From the NCBI RefSeq assembly GCF_017163705.1, contig NZ_JAFIWB010000001.1, positions 372,001 to 436,000 of the forward strand: DNA of 64,000 nucleotides. The letters run 5' to 3'. The stretch is from Xanthomonas bonasiae (GTDB taxonomy: Bacteria; Pseudomonadota; Gammaproteobacteria; Xanthomonadales; Xanthomonadaceae). The notes beneath the pieces are model-generated. The model had not been told where the DNA came from. It saw nothing but the letters and a program-made list of their open reading frames with translations, and searched no databases. Each line of letters begins with the position of its first letter. The stretch's first letter is position 1. The translations under genes were made by a program, and so were the position numbers. Shown here in pieces: positions 27,037 through 41,099 of the stretch.

Positions 27037-27620
27037 GCGGTCTCCTGCGGCGCGCGATTGCGATCGGATGCACTGCGCGCGAAAGGTGGAATGTCTCGAT
27101 TGTCCTCGGTGCGACAACCGCGTCAATGACGCATGCGCAAGATGGTGACGTTACCAGCCCCGATCAAGCGAGCATGCGCGGCACAGCTGTTTTCAAGGGA
27201 TTTTTCGGTTAATCGTTCAGTGAAAAGCGCACTGTCTACCACGAGCACCGAGATGCGCGGTTATGTTGTCGATGACGTCACGCCTGCGCCTCTAGCGTCA
27301 ACGCAACGGACGTGAAATTCGCTTCGGGGAGCCTTGCATGCAGCATGGCAGCATGATCGAACAACCGCGTCGATGCCGGCGCAGCCACGCAGGCGCGGCG
27401 CATGCCTGCGCGCGCGATGGCATTGCGCAACGCAGGTGGTCCGCGATGGCCGCCACGCGCGACAGCATCGCAACGCGCGTGTGCGGTATCGGCGTGCATC
27501 GCGGCAGCGTCCGCACCGACGACGATGGTTTCTTCGCTCCACCCATTCGCTCGCCATCGGCGGCATGACGATTCCGCGTCGACTTCCACTCTTCACTTCC
27601 CTAGCCAAGGAGCATCACCA
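27037..27620. other. 584-base divergent intergenic region without a recognised gene
   Basis: It separates lhr (minus) from the DUF3175 gene (plus) and must hold both promoters. The part 27130-27310 is lower in GC than the rest of the window. Frames of 60-115 codons exist on both strands but have neither ribosome sites nor recognisable sequences. An AAGGAG site at 27607-27612 serves the DUF3175 start. Confidence 0.5.
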
Positions 27621-27935
27621 ATGGCACACAGCAGCTCGAATGTTTCCACCGCCCACTGGGTGCAGCGCGTCAACGAGAGCAGCGATGCGCTGGACCTCAC
27701 GCCCAGCGTGTTCGAACGCGACGACCCGGTGTCCATCGCCCGTTCGCTCAAGCACTCCGCCGACCAGAGCGCGCGGCGCCGCACCGGTCCCTACCGCTCG
27801 GCGATGTCGATGCTGACCTTCTACATCAACCGCGCCGGCAAGCAGCTGCCGGCCCAGCGCCGCGAGGTGCTGGAACAGGCCAAGGACGAACTGCGCAGCC
27901 TGTACGGCAAGCCGCGCAAGGGCGCCACCGGCTGA
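27621..27935 (+). CDS. DUF3175-family protein
   Basis: 104 residues from ATG 27621, preceded nine bases upstream by AAGGAG. The sequence fits the DUF3175 pattern: WVQRVNESSDALDL, VFERDDPVSIARSLKHSA, RSAMSMLTFYINRAGKQLP and a final basic helix ending LRSLYGKPRKG. Function is unknown. The protein is basic and small, with no membrane segment, so a cytoplasmic, perhaps nucleic-acid-binding role is possible. It stands alone between lhr and the EAL-domain gene. Confidence 0.85.
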   Translation: MAHSSSNVSTAHWVQRVNESSDALDLTPSVFERDDPVSIARSLKHSADQSARRRTGPYRSAMSMLTFYINRAGKQLPAQRREVLEQAKDELRSLYGKPRKGATG

Positions 27936-28054
27936 GCGCCGCGACGCGGCATGCGGCGGCGCGGCGTGATGCGCACGGCAGTTCCGTGCTTCGCTAGCGC
28001 AACCCCGGCGCGTTCCGATTGCCCTGCGCCGAACCATAGGCGCATGATCGCGAC

Positions 28055-29440
28055 ATGACCAGGGAACCCGACATTTCGGACTGGGTCCAGCGCCCCGCCG
28101 ATACCGCTGCCGAGCGCGGCCCCGTTGCCTCGGCGATGAGCGAGGATGCGCTGCTGCTGTCGCGGATCATCCTCGCCCAGGGCGAGATCGCCGCCGCCGG
28201 CAGCGACCCGCTGCAAGTGGTCGATGTGGTGACCCGCCGCGCGCAGGAGCTGACCCGCTCCACCGGCGCGGTGGTGGAAATGTGCGACGGCAACGACATG
28301 CTGTACTGGTCGGCCAGCGGCATCGCCGAACGACACCTGGGCCTGCGCCTGCCCAGCGACGGCAGCCTGTCCGGCCTGTGCATGCGCAGCGGCCAGGTGC
28401 TGCAGTGCGACGATTCGGAAGAAGACCCGCGGGTCAATCTGGTCGCCTGCCGCAAGGTCGGCCTGCGCTCGATGCTGGTGGTGCCGCTGCGCTACGGCGA
28501 CCGCGGCATCGGCGTACTGAAGGTGATGTCGCCGTACCGCTGCAGCTATACCCCGCAGGACGTGCGCACGCTGGAAATGCTGGCGACCCTGGTCGGCGCG
28601 ACGCTGGCGCTGGCGATGGACCGCGCCGCGCTACAGACCGATATCGCACGCCGCCAGAACGCGGAGAAGCACGCGTTCCGCGAGAAGGCGGCGATCGCCA
28701 CGCGCATCCGCGAGGTGGTCGCCAACGAGCGCCTGCAGATCGTGACCCAGCCGGTGCTGGCGCTGTCCACGCAGCGCATCGTCGGCGTTGAGGCCTTGTC
28801 GCGGTTCCCGTCCAATCCCGGCCTGGCGCCATTGCGCTGGTTCGACGACGCGAGCAGGGTCGGGCTGGCGCTGGAACTGGAGCTGGCCGCGGCGCGCAAG
28901 GCGCTGCAGTTGCTGCCGCAGCTGCCGGCGCCGCTGTACCTGGCGATCAACGTCTCCGCGCAGACCCTGCTGCACCCGCAGCTGGAGGCGCTGCTGCACG
29001 GCCACGACCTGTCGCGGGTGGTGCTGGAGATCACCGAGCAATTGCAGGCGCCGGACTATCCGCGCCTGTCCGAGCATATCGGCGCGCTGCAGCGGCAGGG
29101 CCTGCGCATCGCGCTGGACGACGCCGGCACCGGCTTCGCCAGCCTGCGCCACCTGCTGCACCTGTCGCCGGACATCATCAAGCTGGACCTGACCCTGACC
29201 CGCGGCATCGACGCCGAACCGCGGCGCCAGCGGCTGGCGCTGGCGATCCTGTCCTTCGCCGCCGAGACCGACGCGAGCGTGATCGTCGAAGGCATCGAGA
29301 CCGAGAGCGAGCTGGCCACGCTGCAGGCGCTGGGCGCGCGCTACGGGCAAGGCTACCAACTGGCGCACCCGGGGCCGCTGTCGGCGCACCTGGCGCGCTA
29401 TCCGGTGATCGGCGACGAGGCGGACTCAGCGCCTGGTTAG
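28055..29440 (+). CDS. GAF-EAL cyclic-di-GMP phosphodiesterase
   Basis: 461 residues. Residues about 30-195 form a GAF sensor (VVDVVTRRAQELTRSTGAVV, SLSGLCMRSGQVLQCDD, VPLRYGDRGIGVLKV). An EAL domain follows from about 230. The key residues are kept: EAL in VGVEALSRF, Asn in AINVSAQ, Glu in LEITEQL, the Asp pair in DDAGTGFASL, Lys in IIKLDL, Glu in EGIETESE and Gln in GQGYQLAHP. The enzyme should therefore hydrolyse c-di-GMP to pGpG under control of a small-molecule or redox signal sensed by GAF. There is no GGDEF domain, and no membrane segment. Confidence 0.92.
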   Translation: MTREPDISDWVQRPADTAAERGPVASAMSEDALLLSRIILAQGEIAAAGSDPLQVVDVVTRRAQELTRSTGAVVEMCDGNDMLYWSASGIAERHLGLRLPSDGSLSGLCMRSGQVLQCDDSEEDPRVNLVACRKVGLRSMLVVPLRYGDRGIGVLKVMSPYRCSYTPQDVRTLEMLATLVGATLALAMDRAALQTDIARRQNAEKHAFREKAAIATRIREVVANERLQIVTQPVLALSTQRIVGVEALSRFPSNPGLAPLRWFDDASRVGLALELELAAARKALQLLPQLPAPLYLAINVSAQTLLHPQLEALLHGHDLSRVVLEITEQLQAPDYPRLSEHIGALQRQGLRIALDDAGTGFASLRHLLHLSPDIIKLDLTLTRGIDAEPRRQRLALAILSFAAETDASVIVEGIETESELATLQALGARYGQGYQLAHPGPLSAHLARYPVIGDEADSAPG

Positions 29441-29456
29441 AACGTTGGATTGCTCC

Positions 29457-29527
29457 TGTAGGAGCGGCTTCAGCCGCGACTTGGCATTACCGGGAAAGCT
29501 CCGGTCGCGGCTGAAGCCGCTCCTACA
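29457..29527. repeat. Perfect inverted pair of REP-like units
   Basis: 29457-29480 and its exact reverse complement 29504-29527 flank a 23-base spacer. The sequence is the same 24-base unit as at 18484 and 11759. It lies between the convergent ends of the EAL gene and pnp. Confidence 0.92.
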
Positions 29528-29612
29528 AGGGGATCGCGGGGAGATCGTGGGGATCGCGGCCTGCCGCATTCCGGCCGCTCACCGAACACATCGCGCGCAA
29601 ACGCCGCGCATG

Positions 29613-29640
29613 AAAAAAGCGGGCCGAAGCCCGCTTTTTC
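29613..29640 (-). terminator. Terminator of the rimP-pnp operon
   Basis: Stem AGCGGGC/GCCCGCT with loop CGAA, flanked by A and T runs on either side, lies about 28 bases past the pnp stop. It is symmetric and could stop transcription from both directions. Confidence 0.93.
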
Positions 29641-29667
29641 CTTGCTGCAGCGTTGGACGCCGACGGC

Positions 29668-31776
<2,109 letters not shown>

Positions 31777-31892
31777 GGGGTTTCCTTGGATGATGCTGTC
31801 TTCGAATGGACCGCTGACGGCCCATGCCGCTGGCGGGTGGCCGGGAGGATCCGGCCGGCGGCGCGGAGCATTCCCCGGGCCACGGTACTACC

Positions 31893-31926
31893 CAAAACAA
31901 AACCGCGGCGCATCACTGCGCCGCGG
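31893..31926 (-). terminator. Terminator hairpin between rpsO and pnp
   Basis: On the minus strand the stem CCGCGGCGCA pairs with TGCGCCGCGG around a four-base loop, followed by TTTTGTTTT. It stands 14 bases past the rpsO stop, where E. coli also has the partial terminator that separates rpsO and pnp transcripts. Confidence 0.92.
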
Positions 31927-31940
31927 TAGGGTTCGTTGAC

Positions 31941-32201
31941 TCAGCGACGCAGGCCGAGCTTCTCGATCAGCGCCTTGTAGCGCTCGCCATCCTTCTTCTT
32001 CAGATAGTCGAGCAGGCTGCGGCGGCGGTTGACCATCTGCAGCAGGCCGCGGCGGCTGTGGTGGTCCTTCTTGTGGGTCTTGAAGTGGCCGGTCAGCAGC
32101 TCGATGCGCGCGGTCAGCAGGGCGACCTGCACTTCCGGGGAGCCGGTGTCGGCGGCGCCGCGCTTGTTTTCTTCGATGACTTTCTGGGTGTCGATGGACA
32201 T
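31941..32201 (-). CDS. rpsO: 30S ribosomal protein S15
   Basis: 86 residues, the standard length when the initiator methionine is not counted away. Family motifs are present: [29 protein letters not shown] and [14 protein letters not shown]15 binds the central domain of 16S rRNA early in 30S assembly. In many bacteria it represses its own translation through a leader structure; the 216-base gap to truB could hold such a leader, but I cannot assign the fold. Confidence 0.98.
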   Translation of the reverse strand: MSIDTQKVIEENKRGAADTGSPEVQVALLTARIELLTGHFKTHKKDHHSRRGLLQMVNRRRSLLDYLKKKDGERYKALIEKLGLRR

Positions 32202-32417
32202 GGTGTGTTTTCTCAGAGATGCGGGGCCGGCAGAAACGTGCTGATGAGACGCACCGCCTGGCTCGCCGATTGCGAAGGATTGCGCCGGAGCGCAGGGTTG
32301 CCGTAAAGGCCGCCGAATTGTACCGGCCCCAGCCCGGACGAACAAGGTGTTAACGCCGCGTCACGGCCAGGCCGGCCGCATCGCGGCCCGCGCAAGGCCC
32401 CTCCGCAGGCTCGCGGA

Positions 32418-33344
32418 TCAGAGGTTGAACATGCGCTGCGGCGCCAGCAGCCCGCCGGCATCGACCTGGCCCAGCCCCAGCGGCAGGCCGTCCTCGCCGA
32501 ACACCGCGACCGCGCCCGGCGCCCAGGCCGCATCGCGCAGGCGCTGGCCCATGCGGAAACGCTGCGCCGCAGCATGGTCCAGGCGCAACGGCGGGAAGTC
32601 GACCAGGCCGGCGGCCAGCGGCAGCAACAGCGCCTCCAGCGCCTGCGGCTCCTGCGCGGCCAGCTGCTGCAGCTGTTCCAGGGTCACCATCTGCGGCTGC
32701 CGGAACGGCTCCACCCACAAGCGCCGCAGCCCGGCGATATGCGCGCCGCAGCCCAGCGCCTCGCCCAGGTCGCGGGCCAGGCTGCGGATATAGGTGCCGG
32801 AACCGCAGGCCACATGCAGGCGCAGGCGCTCGCTCTCGTGGGCGAGCACGTCGATGGCGTGGACCTCGACCTCGCGCTCCGGCGCCTCGATCGCCTCGCC
32901 GCGGCGCGCCTTCGCGTACAGCGGCTCGCCGCCCTGCTTCAGCGCCGAATAGATCGGCGCGCGCTGGCGGATGCGTCCGCGCAGCGGCGCCAGCGCCGCC
33001 TGCAGGGTCGCCGCATCGATCGCCGGCACCGGCCGGGTGCGCAGCACCGCGCCGTCGGCATCGTCGCTGTCGGTGCTCACGCCGAGCACGATCTCCGCTT
33101 CGTAGGCCTTGGCCGACCCCAGCAGCAGCCCGGCCAGCTTGGTCGCCTCGCCGAAGCACAGCGGCAGCAGGCCGGTGGCCAGCGGATCCAGGCTGCCGGT
33201 ATGGCCGCCCTTCTCGGCACGGAACAGCCGCCGCGCCGCCTGCAGCGCCGCGTTGGAACTCATGCCGGCCGGCTTGTCGAGCAGCACGATGCCGTCGAGG
33301 CGGCGGAAGGAGATGCGGGGCAGTCGGGGGCCGAAGACGGGCAT
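32418..33344 (-). CDS. truB: tRNA pseudouridine(55) synthase
   Basis: 308 residues from ATG 33344. The catalytic aspartate is in [11 protein letters not shown] near 52; [14 protein letters not shown] opens the domain and FGEATKL follows it. A PUA-like C-terminal part completes the usual length. TruB makes pseudouridine 55 in the T loop of tRNAs and also helps tRNA folding. The gene follows rbfA after a gap of about 270 bases that contains a tandem heptamer array, an unusual break in this otherwise tight operon. Confidence 0.97.
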   Translation of the reverse strand: MPVFGPRLPRISFRRLDGIVLLDKPAGMSSNAALQAARRLFRAEKGGHTGSLDPLATGLLPLCFGEATKLAGLLLGSAKAYEAEIVLGVSTDSDDADGAVLRTRPVPAIDAATLQAALAPLRGRIRQRAPIYSALKQGGEPLYAKARRGEAIEAPEREVEVHAIDVLAHESERLRLHVACGSGTYIRSLARDLGEALGCGAHIAGLRRLWVEPFRQPQMVTLEQLQQLAAQEPQALEALLLPLAAGLVDFPPLRLDHAAAQRFRMGQRLRDAAWAPGAVAVFGEDGLPLGLGQVDAGGLLAPQRMFNL

Positions 33345-33360
33345 GGGGCTGGAAGCTGGG

Positions 33361-33450
33361 GGATTCGGGATTCGGGATTCGGGATTCGGGATTCGGGATT
33401 CGGAATCGGGAATCGGGAATCGGGAATCGGGAATCGGGAATCGGGAATCG
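33361..33450. repeat. Tandem heptanucleotide array between rbfA and truB
   Basis: Six exact copies of GGATTCG (33361-33402) are followed directly by about seven copies of GAATCGG (33403-33450). The second half is a near complement-type permutation of the first, so single strands can fold back. Copy number is likely to vary between strains by slippage. No coding role is seen. Confidence 0.95.
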
Positions 33451-33616
33451 AACGGTAAGGCCTGCGATCGTCGCAGGCCACAAGGAAAAGCAGGCCGATG
33501 CAGAAGGATCTGCCGGCCGCGCAGACAAGGCTGCGGAGCACGGGCCGAGGCAAACATGGGTGGCCTGCAGTGCGCCCGACGCGCGGTGCCGATGCAATCG
33601 CACCGGCGGCAACGAC

Positions 33617-34024
33617 TCAGGCTTTCGGCGGGACCGCGTCGCCGTCGCTGTCGCCCTCGGCGTCTTCCGACTGCTGCAATTCGGGCATGTCGCGCAGCAG
33701 GTTGTCGATGCGCTCGCCGCGATCGACCGAATCGTCGTAGTGGAAATGCAGTTCGGGCACATGGCGCAGCTTCATCGCCCGCGCCAGCTCGCTACGCAGT
33801 TGCGGCGCCAGCTCTTTCAGGCCCTTGACCGCCTCTACGGAGCGCTCGGGCAGCAACGCGGTGACGAACACCTTGGCATGGGCCAGGTCGCGGGTGACCT
33901 CGACGTCGGAAACGCTGACCGACGGCAGGCCGTGATCGCGCACGGCCGAATGCACGATCGTACCCAGGTCGCGGCGGATCTGCGCAGACACGCGATCGGT
34001 ACGGTGAAAGGATTTTGTTGCCAT
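33617..34024 (-). CDS. rbfA: Ribosome-binding factor A
   Basis: 135 residues. A type II KH-like fold is indicated by [36 protein letters not shown] and [22 protein letters not shown]. The C-terminus is an acidic tail of the kind seen in proteobacterial RbfA. RbfA helps process the 5' end of 16S rRNA and matures the 30S subunit, and is needed for growth in the cold. It lies between infB and truB as in E. coli; a heptamer repeat separates it from infB. Confidence 0.97.
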   Translation of the reverse strand: MATKSFHRTDRVSAQIRRDLGTIVHSAVRDHGLPSVSVSDVEVTRDLAHAKVFVTALLPERSVEAVKGLKELAPQLRSELARAMKLRHVPELHFHYDDSVDRGERIDNLLRDMPELQQSEDAEGDSDGDAVPPKA

Positions 34025-34104
34025 GGTCCGGAATCTCTCTGTTCGGAGCGCGGGACCGGGAATGGGCGGGAACGAGCGACGCGCACCAGGCCGCCGCTTT
34101 TCCA

Positions 34105-34133
34105 AATCCCGATTCCCGAATCCCGACTCCCGG
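34105..34133. repeat. Heptamer-type repeat between rbfA and infB
   Basis: Four units of the AATCCCG/ATTCCCG type ending CTCCCGG. A weak inverted partner with CCGGGAATGGG is present near 34052-34066. It belongs to the same family as the arrays at 33361, 56866 and 59391. Confidence 0.75.
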
Positions 34134-34137
34134 CTTC

Positions 34138-36846
<2,709 letters not shown>

Positions 36847-36938
36847 TCGGATCCTATGATCTGGTTGGCGCCCCCTCGCGTGCGAAGGTAGCGCGGATTC
36901 TAAGCCCTGATCGGTTCAGGGCGGCATTCATCGCTGAC

Positions 36939-38450
36939 TCATTCGCCGCGTTCCAATCGGGCGATCTCCTCGGCACGGGCTGCCAGGATGAGCGCAGCGG
37001 CGCGCTCCTGGTCCACATCCTCGATGCCGAATTCGAGGATTTCGTCCGCAGCCAGATCCGACAGGTCCTCGCTGGTCCGCACGCCATGGCTGGCCAGCGC
37101 GTAGGCGGTGGCCTCGTCCATGCCTTCCAGCGACAGCAAATCCGCCGCCGGCACGCCGCTGTCGTCGCTTTCCTCGGCGGCCAGCGCCTCGTTGAGCAAC
37201 GCATCGCGCGCGCGGGCCCGCAGCTCCTCGACGATGTCCTCGTCGAAGCCTTCCACCGCCAGCAGCTCGCCGACCGGCACGTAGGCGATTTCCTCGACCG
37301 AGTTAAAGCCCTCGGCGACCAGGATCGCGGCGATTTCCTCGTCCACTTCCAGCTTTTCCATGAACAGCTGGCGGGCCACGGTCTGCTCGGCCTCGGACTT
37401 GGCCGCGACCTGCTCGGCGGTCATCACGTTGAGCTGCCACCCGGTCAGGCGGCTGGCCAGACGCACGTTCTGGCCGCCCTTGCCGATCGCCTGGGCCAGC
37501 CGGTCTTCGGCCACCGCCAGGTCCATCGAGTGCTTTTCCTCATCGACGATGATCGACTGCACCTCGGCCGGCGCCATCGCGTTGATGACGAAATTGGCCG
37601 GGTTGTCGTTCCACAACACGATGTCCACGCGCTCGCCGTTGAGCTCGTTGGACACCGCCTGCACGCGCGAACCGCGCATGCCGATGCAGGCGCCGATCGG
37701 GTCGGTGCGGGTGTCGTGCGCCAGCACCGCGATCTTGGCGCGGTCGCCCGGATCGCGCGCGCAGGCCTTGATCTCGACCAGGCCCTGGCCCACTTCCGGC
37801 ACTTCCAGCTTGAACAGCTCGATCATGAATTCCGGCGCGGCGCGGCTGATGAACAGCTGCGGGCCGCGCGGCTCCGAGCGCACTTCGGCCAGGTAGCCGC
37901 GGACGCGGTCGCCGGCGCGCAGCACGTCGCGCGGGATGCCCTTGTCCTTGGGAATGAAGGCCTCGGCGTTGCCGCCCAGATCGACATAGATGTTGCCGCG
38001 CTCGGCGCGCTTGACCACGCCGGTGACCAGCTCGCCGATGCGGTCCTTCCACGCGTCCACGACCTGCTGGCGCTCGGCCTCGCGCACGCGCTGCACGATC
38101 ACCTGCTTGGCGGCCTGCGCGGCGATGCGCCCGAAATCCGGGTTCTCGATCTGCTCTTCGATGTAGTCGCCGACGTCCACGCCTTCGGCTTCGTCGACCG
38201 CGTCCATCAGGCGGATCTGCCGGTCCGGCGATTCCATCACCACGTCGTCGGCCACCACTTCCCAGCGGCGGTAGGTTTCGTAATTGCCGTCCTTGTGATC
38301 GATGGTGACGCGCGTCAGCACGTCCTGATCGGGGTAGCGCTTCTTCGCCGCCGAGGCCAAGGCGGCCTCGATCGCGTCGAAGATCACTTCGCGCGGCACG
38401 CCTTTTTCGTTGGCCACCGCGTCGACTACCAGCAACAGTTCCTTGCTCAT
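36939..38450 (-). CDS. nusA: Transcription termination/antitermination factor NusA
   Basis: 503 residues. In order: an RNA-polymerase-binding N-terminal domain ([19 protein letters not shown]), an S1 domain ([21 protein letters not shown] near 140), two KH domains ([19 protein letters not shown] and [18 protein letters not shown]), and two acidic helix-hairpin-helix repeats at the C-terminus ([20 protein letters not shown]). NusA controls pausing, termination and antitermination. Its start overlaps the rimP stop as ATGA. There are 92 bases to infB. Confidence 0.98.
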   Translation of the reverse strand: MSKELLLVVDAVANEKGVPREVIFDAIEAALASAAKKRYPDQDVLTRVTIDHKDGNYETYRRWEVVADDVVMESPDRQIRLMDAVDEAEGVDVGDYIEEQIENPDFGRIAAQAAKQVIVQRVREAERQQVVDAWKDRIGELVTGVVKRAERGNIYVDLGGNAEAFIPKDKGIPRDVLRAGDRVRGYLAEVRSEPRGPQLFISRAAPEFMIELFKLEVPEVGQGLVEIKACARDPGDRAKIAVLAHDTRTDPIGACIGMRGSRVQAVSNELNGERVDIVLWNDNPANFVINAMAPAEVQSIIVDEEKHSMDLAVAEDRLAQAIGKGGQNVRLASRLTGWQLNVMTAEQVAAKSEAEQTVARQLFMEKLEVDEEIAAILVAEGFNSVEEIAYVPVGELLAVEGFDEDIVEELRARARDALLNEALAAEESDDSGVPAADLLSLEGMDEATAYALASHGVRTSEDLSDLAADEILEFGIEDVDQERAAALILAARAEEIARLERGE

Positions 38451-39094
38451 TCTTTCGCTCCGCGCGCAGCCTTGTCGGCTGCCGGTTCGTTGGATGGTTT
38501 CTTATTGGGTTTTGCGGTCTTGCCGGCCGGCTTGGGGCGCTTGGCCGGCGGCTTTGGGGTGCTACCCGGCTGCTTGGGCGTCTTGCCCGGCTTGGTCGGG
38601 GCCAGGCCCAGCGCCGCCCAGTCGGGCAGGATCCGCGCCTTGTCGATATTGTCGAAGTCCACCGCCAGTTCGGCGCCGTCGACCTCGAACACGATGCGGC
38701 CGGCGTCCGCGTCCACCTGGGCGATGCGCCCCTGCAGGCGCCGACGGCCCTGCTGCGGCAGCTTCAACACCACCTTGGCCGACTCGCCCTGGTGGCGCGC
38801 GAACTGCGCGGCGGTGAACAGCGGACGGTCCACGCCGGGCGAGGACACTTCCAGCGTGTAGTTGCCGCTGATCGGATCTTCCACGTCCAGCTGCGCCGAC
38901 ACTTCGCGGCTGACCCGCTCGCAATCGTCGATGTTGACGATGCGCTCGGGCTGTTCGGCCAGCGGCACGTCGATATACAGGCGCAGCGTGGCGCCGCCCG
39001 GGGCCGGCAGGTATTCCGCCCCCAGCAGTTCCAGACCCAACGCGTCCACGGTCGGGCCCAGCAGATTCGCGATTTCGTTTGCCTTGTCGCTCAC
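38447..39094 (-). CDS. rimP: Ribosome maturation factor RimP
   Basis: 215 residues from a GTG start (39094), chosen because it begins the conserved [19 protein letters not shown]; the frame upstream has no coding character. An N-terminal alpha/beta domain and a C-terminal SH3-like domain are complete by about residue 160 ([13 protein letters not shown] near 95). About 50 extra residues follow, made almost only of Lys, Pro, Gly and Ala, longer than in E. coli RimP. RimP acts in 30S maturation. It is translationally coupled to nusA. Confidence 0.95.
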   Translation of the reverse strand: MSDKANEIANLLGPTVDALGLELLGAEYLPAPGGATLRLYIDVPLAEQPERIVNIDDCERVSREVSAQLDVEDPISGNYTLEVSSPGVDRPLFTAAQFARHQGESAKVVLKLPQQGRRRLQGRIAQVDADAGRIVFEVDGAELAVDFDNIDKARILPDWAALGLAPTKPGKTPKQPGSTPKPPAKRPKPAGKTAKPNKKPSNEPAADKAARGAKE

Positions 39095-39156
39095 AGCCTG
39101 CCTTGCATTTGAATGAATGAAATCGGTCCTGGCGGTTTTCCCGGACCCCGGAAACG

Positions 39157-39181
39157 ACAAAGGGCCCGTTGGGCCCCTTGT
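39157..39181 (-). terminator. Hairpin between the initiator tRNA gene and rimP
   Basis: An 11-pair stem with one mismatch (ACAAGGGGCCC over GGGCCCTTTGT on the minus strand), loop of three bases, then CGTTT. It could be a partial terminator that lets some transcripts run into rimP. No long T-run follows. Confidence 0.6.
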
Positions 39182-39263
39182 CCGGTACGACTCCGGTAAA
39201 GCTGGATTCCGGTTGCAAAGACGGGAACATGCGTCTTCGCGAAGCCCAAATTTCCCTACCGCA

Positions 39264-39285
39264 GGCAACCGGTGAACTGGTTGCC
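39264..39285 (-). other. Hairpin directly 3' of the initiator tRNA
   Basis: A perfect nine-pair stem GGCAACCAG/CCGGTTGCC with loop TTCA starts 15 bases after the tRNA end on the minus strand. It has no T-run; a role in processing of the tRNA 3' end is possible. Confidence 0.55.
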
Positions 39286-39299
39286 GCTGTAGACAAATA

Positions 39300-39376
39300 T
39301 GGTAGCGGGGGCAGGATTTGAACCTGCGACCTTCGGGTTATGAGCCCGACGAGCTGCCAGACTGCTCCACCCCGCA
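39300..39376 (-). tRNA. metY: Initiator tRNA-fMet (CAT)
   Basis: A 77-base tRNA with encoded CCA. It carries the three consecutive G:C pairs in the anticodon stem (TCGGG-CTCATAA-CCCGA) that mark initiators, and the first acceptor position cannot pair: U1 faces U72, where E. coli has C1-A72. The anticodon is CAT. The gene heads the rimP-nusA-infB operon as metY does in E. coli. Confidence 0.95.
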
Positions 39377-39387
39377 GCAGAAGCGGA

Positions 39388-39416
39388 ATTATGAAGAACC
39401 AGCGCGATTATTGCAA
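39388..39416 (-). promoter_or_regulatory. Sigma-70 promoter of tRNA-fMet and the rimP operon
   Basis: On the minus strand -35 TTGCAA (39416-39411) and -10 CATAAT (39393-39388) are exactly 17 bases apart. The predicted start would lie within a few bases of the mature tRNA 5' end at 39376. Confidence 0.8.
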
Positions 39417-39523
39417 GCCCTGATTTTCATCCGACCCGGTGGCGATGCCGCCGGTCTTCGAGCGACATGATAACCGCACGCGACCGATAACGGAATACCG
39501 ATAGCATCGCTCGATGCACAAAC

Positions 39524-39552
39524 GACAACGCCGCCAAGAAGGCGGCGTTGTC
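39524..39552 (-). terminator. Terminator of the nuo operon
   Basis: A perfect 12-pair stem GACAACGCCGCC/GGCGGCGTTGTC with a five-base loop lies 34 bases past the nuoN stop, followed on the minus strand by GTTTGTG. It separates complex I genes from the tRNA-fMet promoter. Confidence 0.85.
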
Positions 39553-39586
39553 GCAAACAGCTTGAAAACAGCGCTTTGGCGCGCGA

Positions 39587-41065
39587 TCAGGCCAGATGCG
39601 CGAACGCGCGCTGGCACCACGCCATCAGCGGGCTCCAGGCCAGGCCCAGCGCCAGCAAGCCGATCGCATTGACGCCGAGCACCACGCCGAGCACGCGGTC
39701 GTCGTTGGCCGGCAACGGCTCGCCGACCGGCTCGTCGAAATACATCACCTTGATCACGCGCAGGTAGTAGAACGCGCCGATCACCGCGCACAGCACCGAC
39801 AGGATGGCCAGGCCGGTCCACCACAGGTTGTCGGTCGGCACCGCGACCACCGCGCCGAGCACCGCCAGCTTGGCCCAGAAGCCCAGGAACGGCGGCACGC
39901 CGGCCAGCGAGGCCATGATGCACAGCACCAGCAGCGCCATCCACGGGTTGCGCGCGTTCAGGCCCTTGAAGTCGTCGATGTGCTCGGCCTCGAAGCCCTT
40001 GCGCGACATCGCGATGATCGCGCCGAACGAGGCGGTGGACATCACCGCGTAGCAGATCGCATAGAACAGCGCCGCCGCATAGCCGCGCTCGCCGCCGCCG
40101 GCCACGCCGAGCAGCAGGAAGCCGATGTGCGAGACGGTCGAATACGCCAGCATGCGCTTGAGGTTGCTCTGCGCCAGCGCCATCAGGTTGCCGACCAGCA
40201 GCGACAGCGCCGCCAGGCCGCCGATCACCCAGTGCCACTGCTCGGCCAGCGGGCCGACGCCCACTTCCAGCAGCCGGTAGGCCATGCCGAACGCGGCCAG
40301 CTTCGAGGCCGAGCTGATGAACAGCGCGATCGGTGCCGGCGCGCCCTGGTACACGTCGGGCAGCCACATGTGGAACGGCGCGGCGCCGAGCTTGAACGCC
40401 ACGCCGGCGATCATGAAGATGGTGCCGGTCAGCAGCAGCGTGCGCTCGTGGGTGGAACCGATCGCCTCGTGGATGCCGGTCAGGCTCAGCGTGCCGGTGG
40501 CGCCGTAGATCAGCGACATGCCGTACAGCAGCAGGCCCGAGGCCAGCGAGCCGAGCACGATGTACTTCATCGCCGCTTCGGTGGCCATGCCGTTGTCGCG
40601 GTTCGACGCGACCAGCGCGTACGAGCACAGCGCCAGCAGTTCCAGGCCCAGGTAGACCATCAGCAGGCTGCCGGCCGAGACCAGGATCATCATGCCGACC
40701 GTGGCGAACAGCACCAGCACCGGGATCTCGCCCTGGTACAGCTTGCGCTCGCGCAGGTAGCTCCAGCCGTAGATCAGGGTCAGCGCGCTGAGGCCGACGA
40801 TCACCGTCTTCATCACGTCGGCGGCGGCGTCGCGCACGAACATGCCGTTGAACACCTCGCCCTGCCCGCCCACGCCGGCGAGCAGCATCGCGAACACCGC
40901 GACCAGGATCGCCACCGAGACGATATGGGTCCAGGCCTTGTTGCGCTCGCTGACGAACAGATCGAGCATCAGCAGGGCGAAGGCGCCGCCGGTCAGCACC
41001 AGCTCGGGGAGCAGGGGCGGCAGGTCGACGGCGGTCAGGGGCAGTAGCGCAGGGGTGGTCATCAT
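39587..41065 (-). CDS. nuoN: NADH-quinone oxidoreductase subunit N
   Basis: 492 residues from ATG 41065; a second ATG follows directly and a TTG precedes it. About 14 membrane segments are visible. The antiporter-like core holds the conserved lysine region (MIAGVAFKLGAAPFHMWLPDVYQGAP) and LKRMLAYSTVSHIGFLLLG. NuoN is one of three proton-pumping subunits in the membrane arm of complex I. It is the last gene of the nuo operon, 34 bases downstream of nuoM. Confidence 0.97.
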   Translation of the reverse strand: MMTTPALLPLTAVDLPPLLPELVLTGGAFALLMLDLFVSERNKAWTHIVSVAILVAVFAMLLAGVGGQGEVFNGMFVRDAAADVMKTVIVGLSALTLIYGWSYLRERKLYQGEIPVLVLFATVGMMILVSAGSLLMVYLGLELLALCSYALVASNRDNGMATEAAMKYIVLGSLASGLLLYGMSLIYGATGTLSLTGIHEAIGSTHERTLLLTGTIFMIAGVAFKLGAAPFHMWLPDVYQGAPAPIALFISSASKLAAFGMAYRLLEVGVGPLAEQWHWVIGGLAALSLLVGNLMALAQSNLKRMLAYSTVSHIGFLLLGVAGGGERGYAAALFYAICYAVMSTASFGAIIAMSRKGFEAEHIDDFKGLNARNPWMALLVLCIMASLAGVPPFLGFWAKLAVLGAVVAVPTDNLWWTGLAILSVLCAVIGAFYYLRVIKVMYFDEPVGEPLPANDDRVLGVVLGVNAIGLLALGLAWSPLMAWCQRAFAHLA

Positions 41066-41099
41066 CAAATCTCTGGAATCATTTCGCTCGACGGCCCGA

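Noticed and set aside
27037-27620. A hidden small gene in the lhr/DUF3175 gap
   Set aside because: Several frames of 60-115 codons exist on both strands, but none has a ribosome site or a composition unlike shadow frames.
33361-33450. Short regularly repeated units resembling a CRISPR array
   Set aside because: The units are seven bases long with no spacers and no cas genes nearby; it is a simple tandem repeat.
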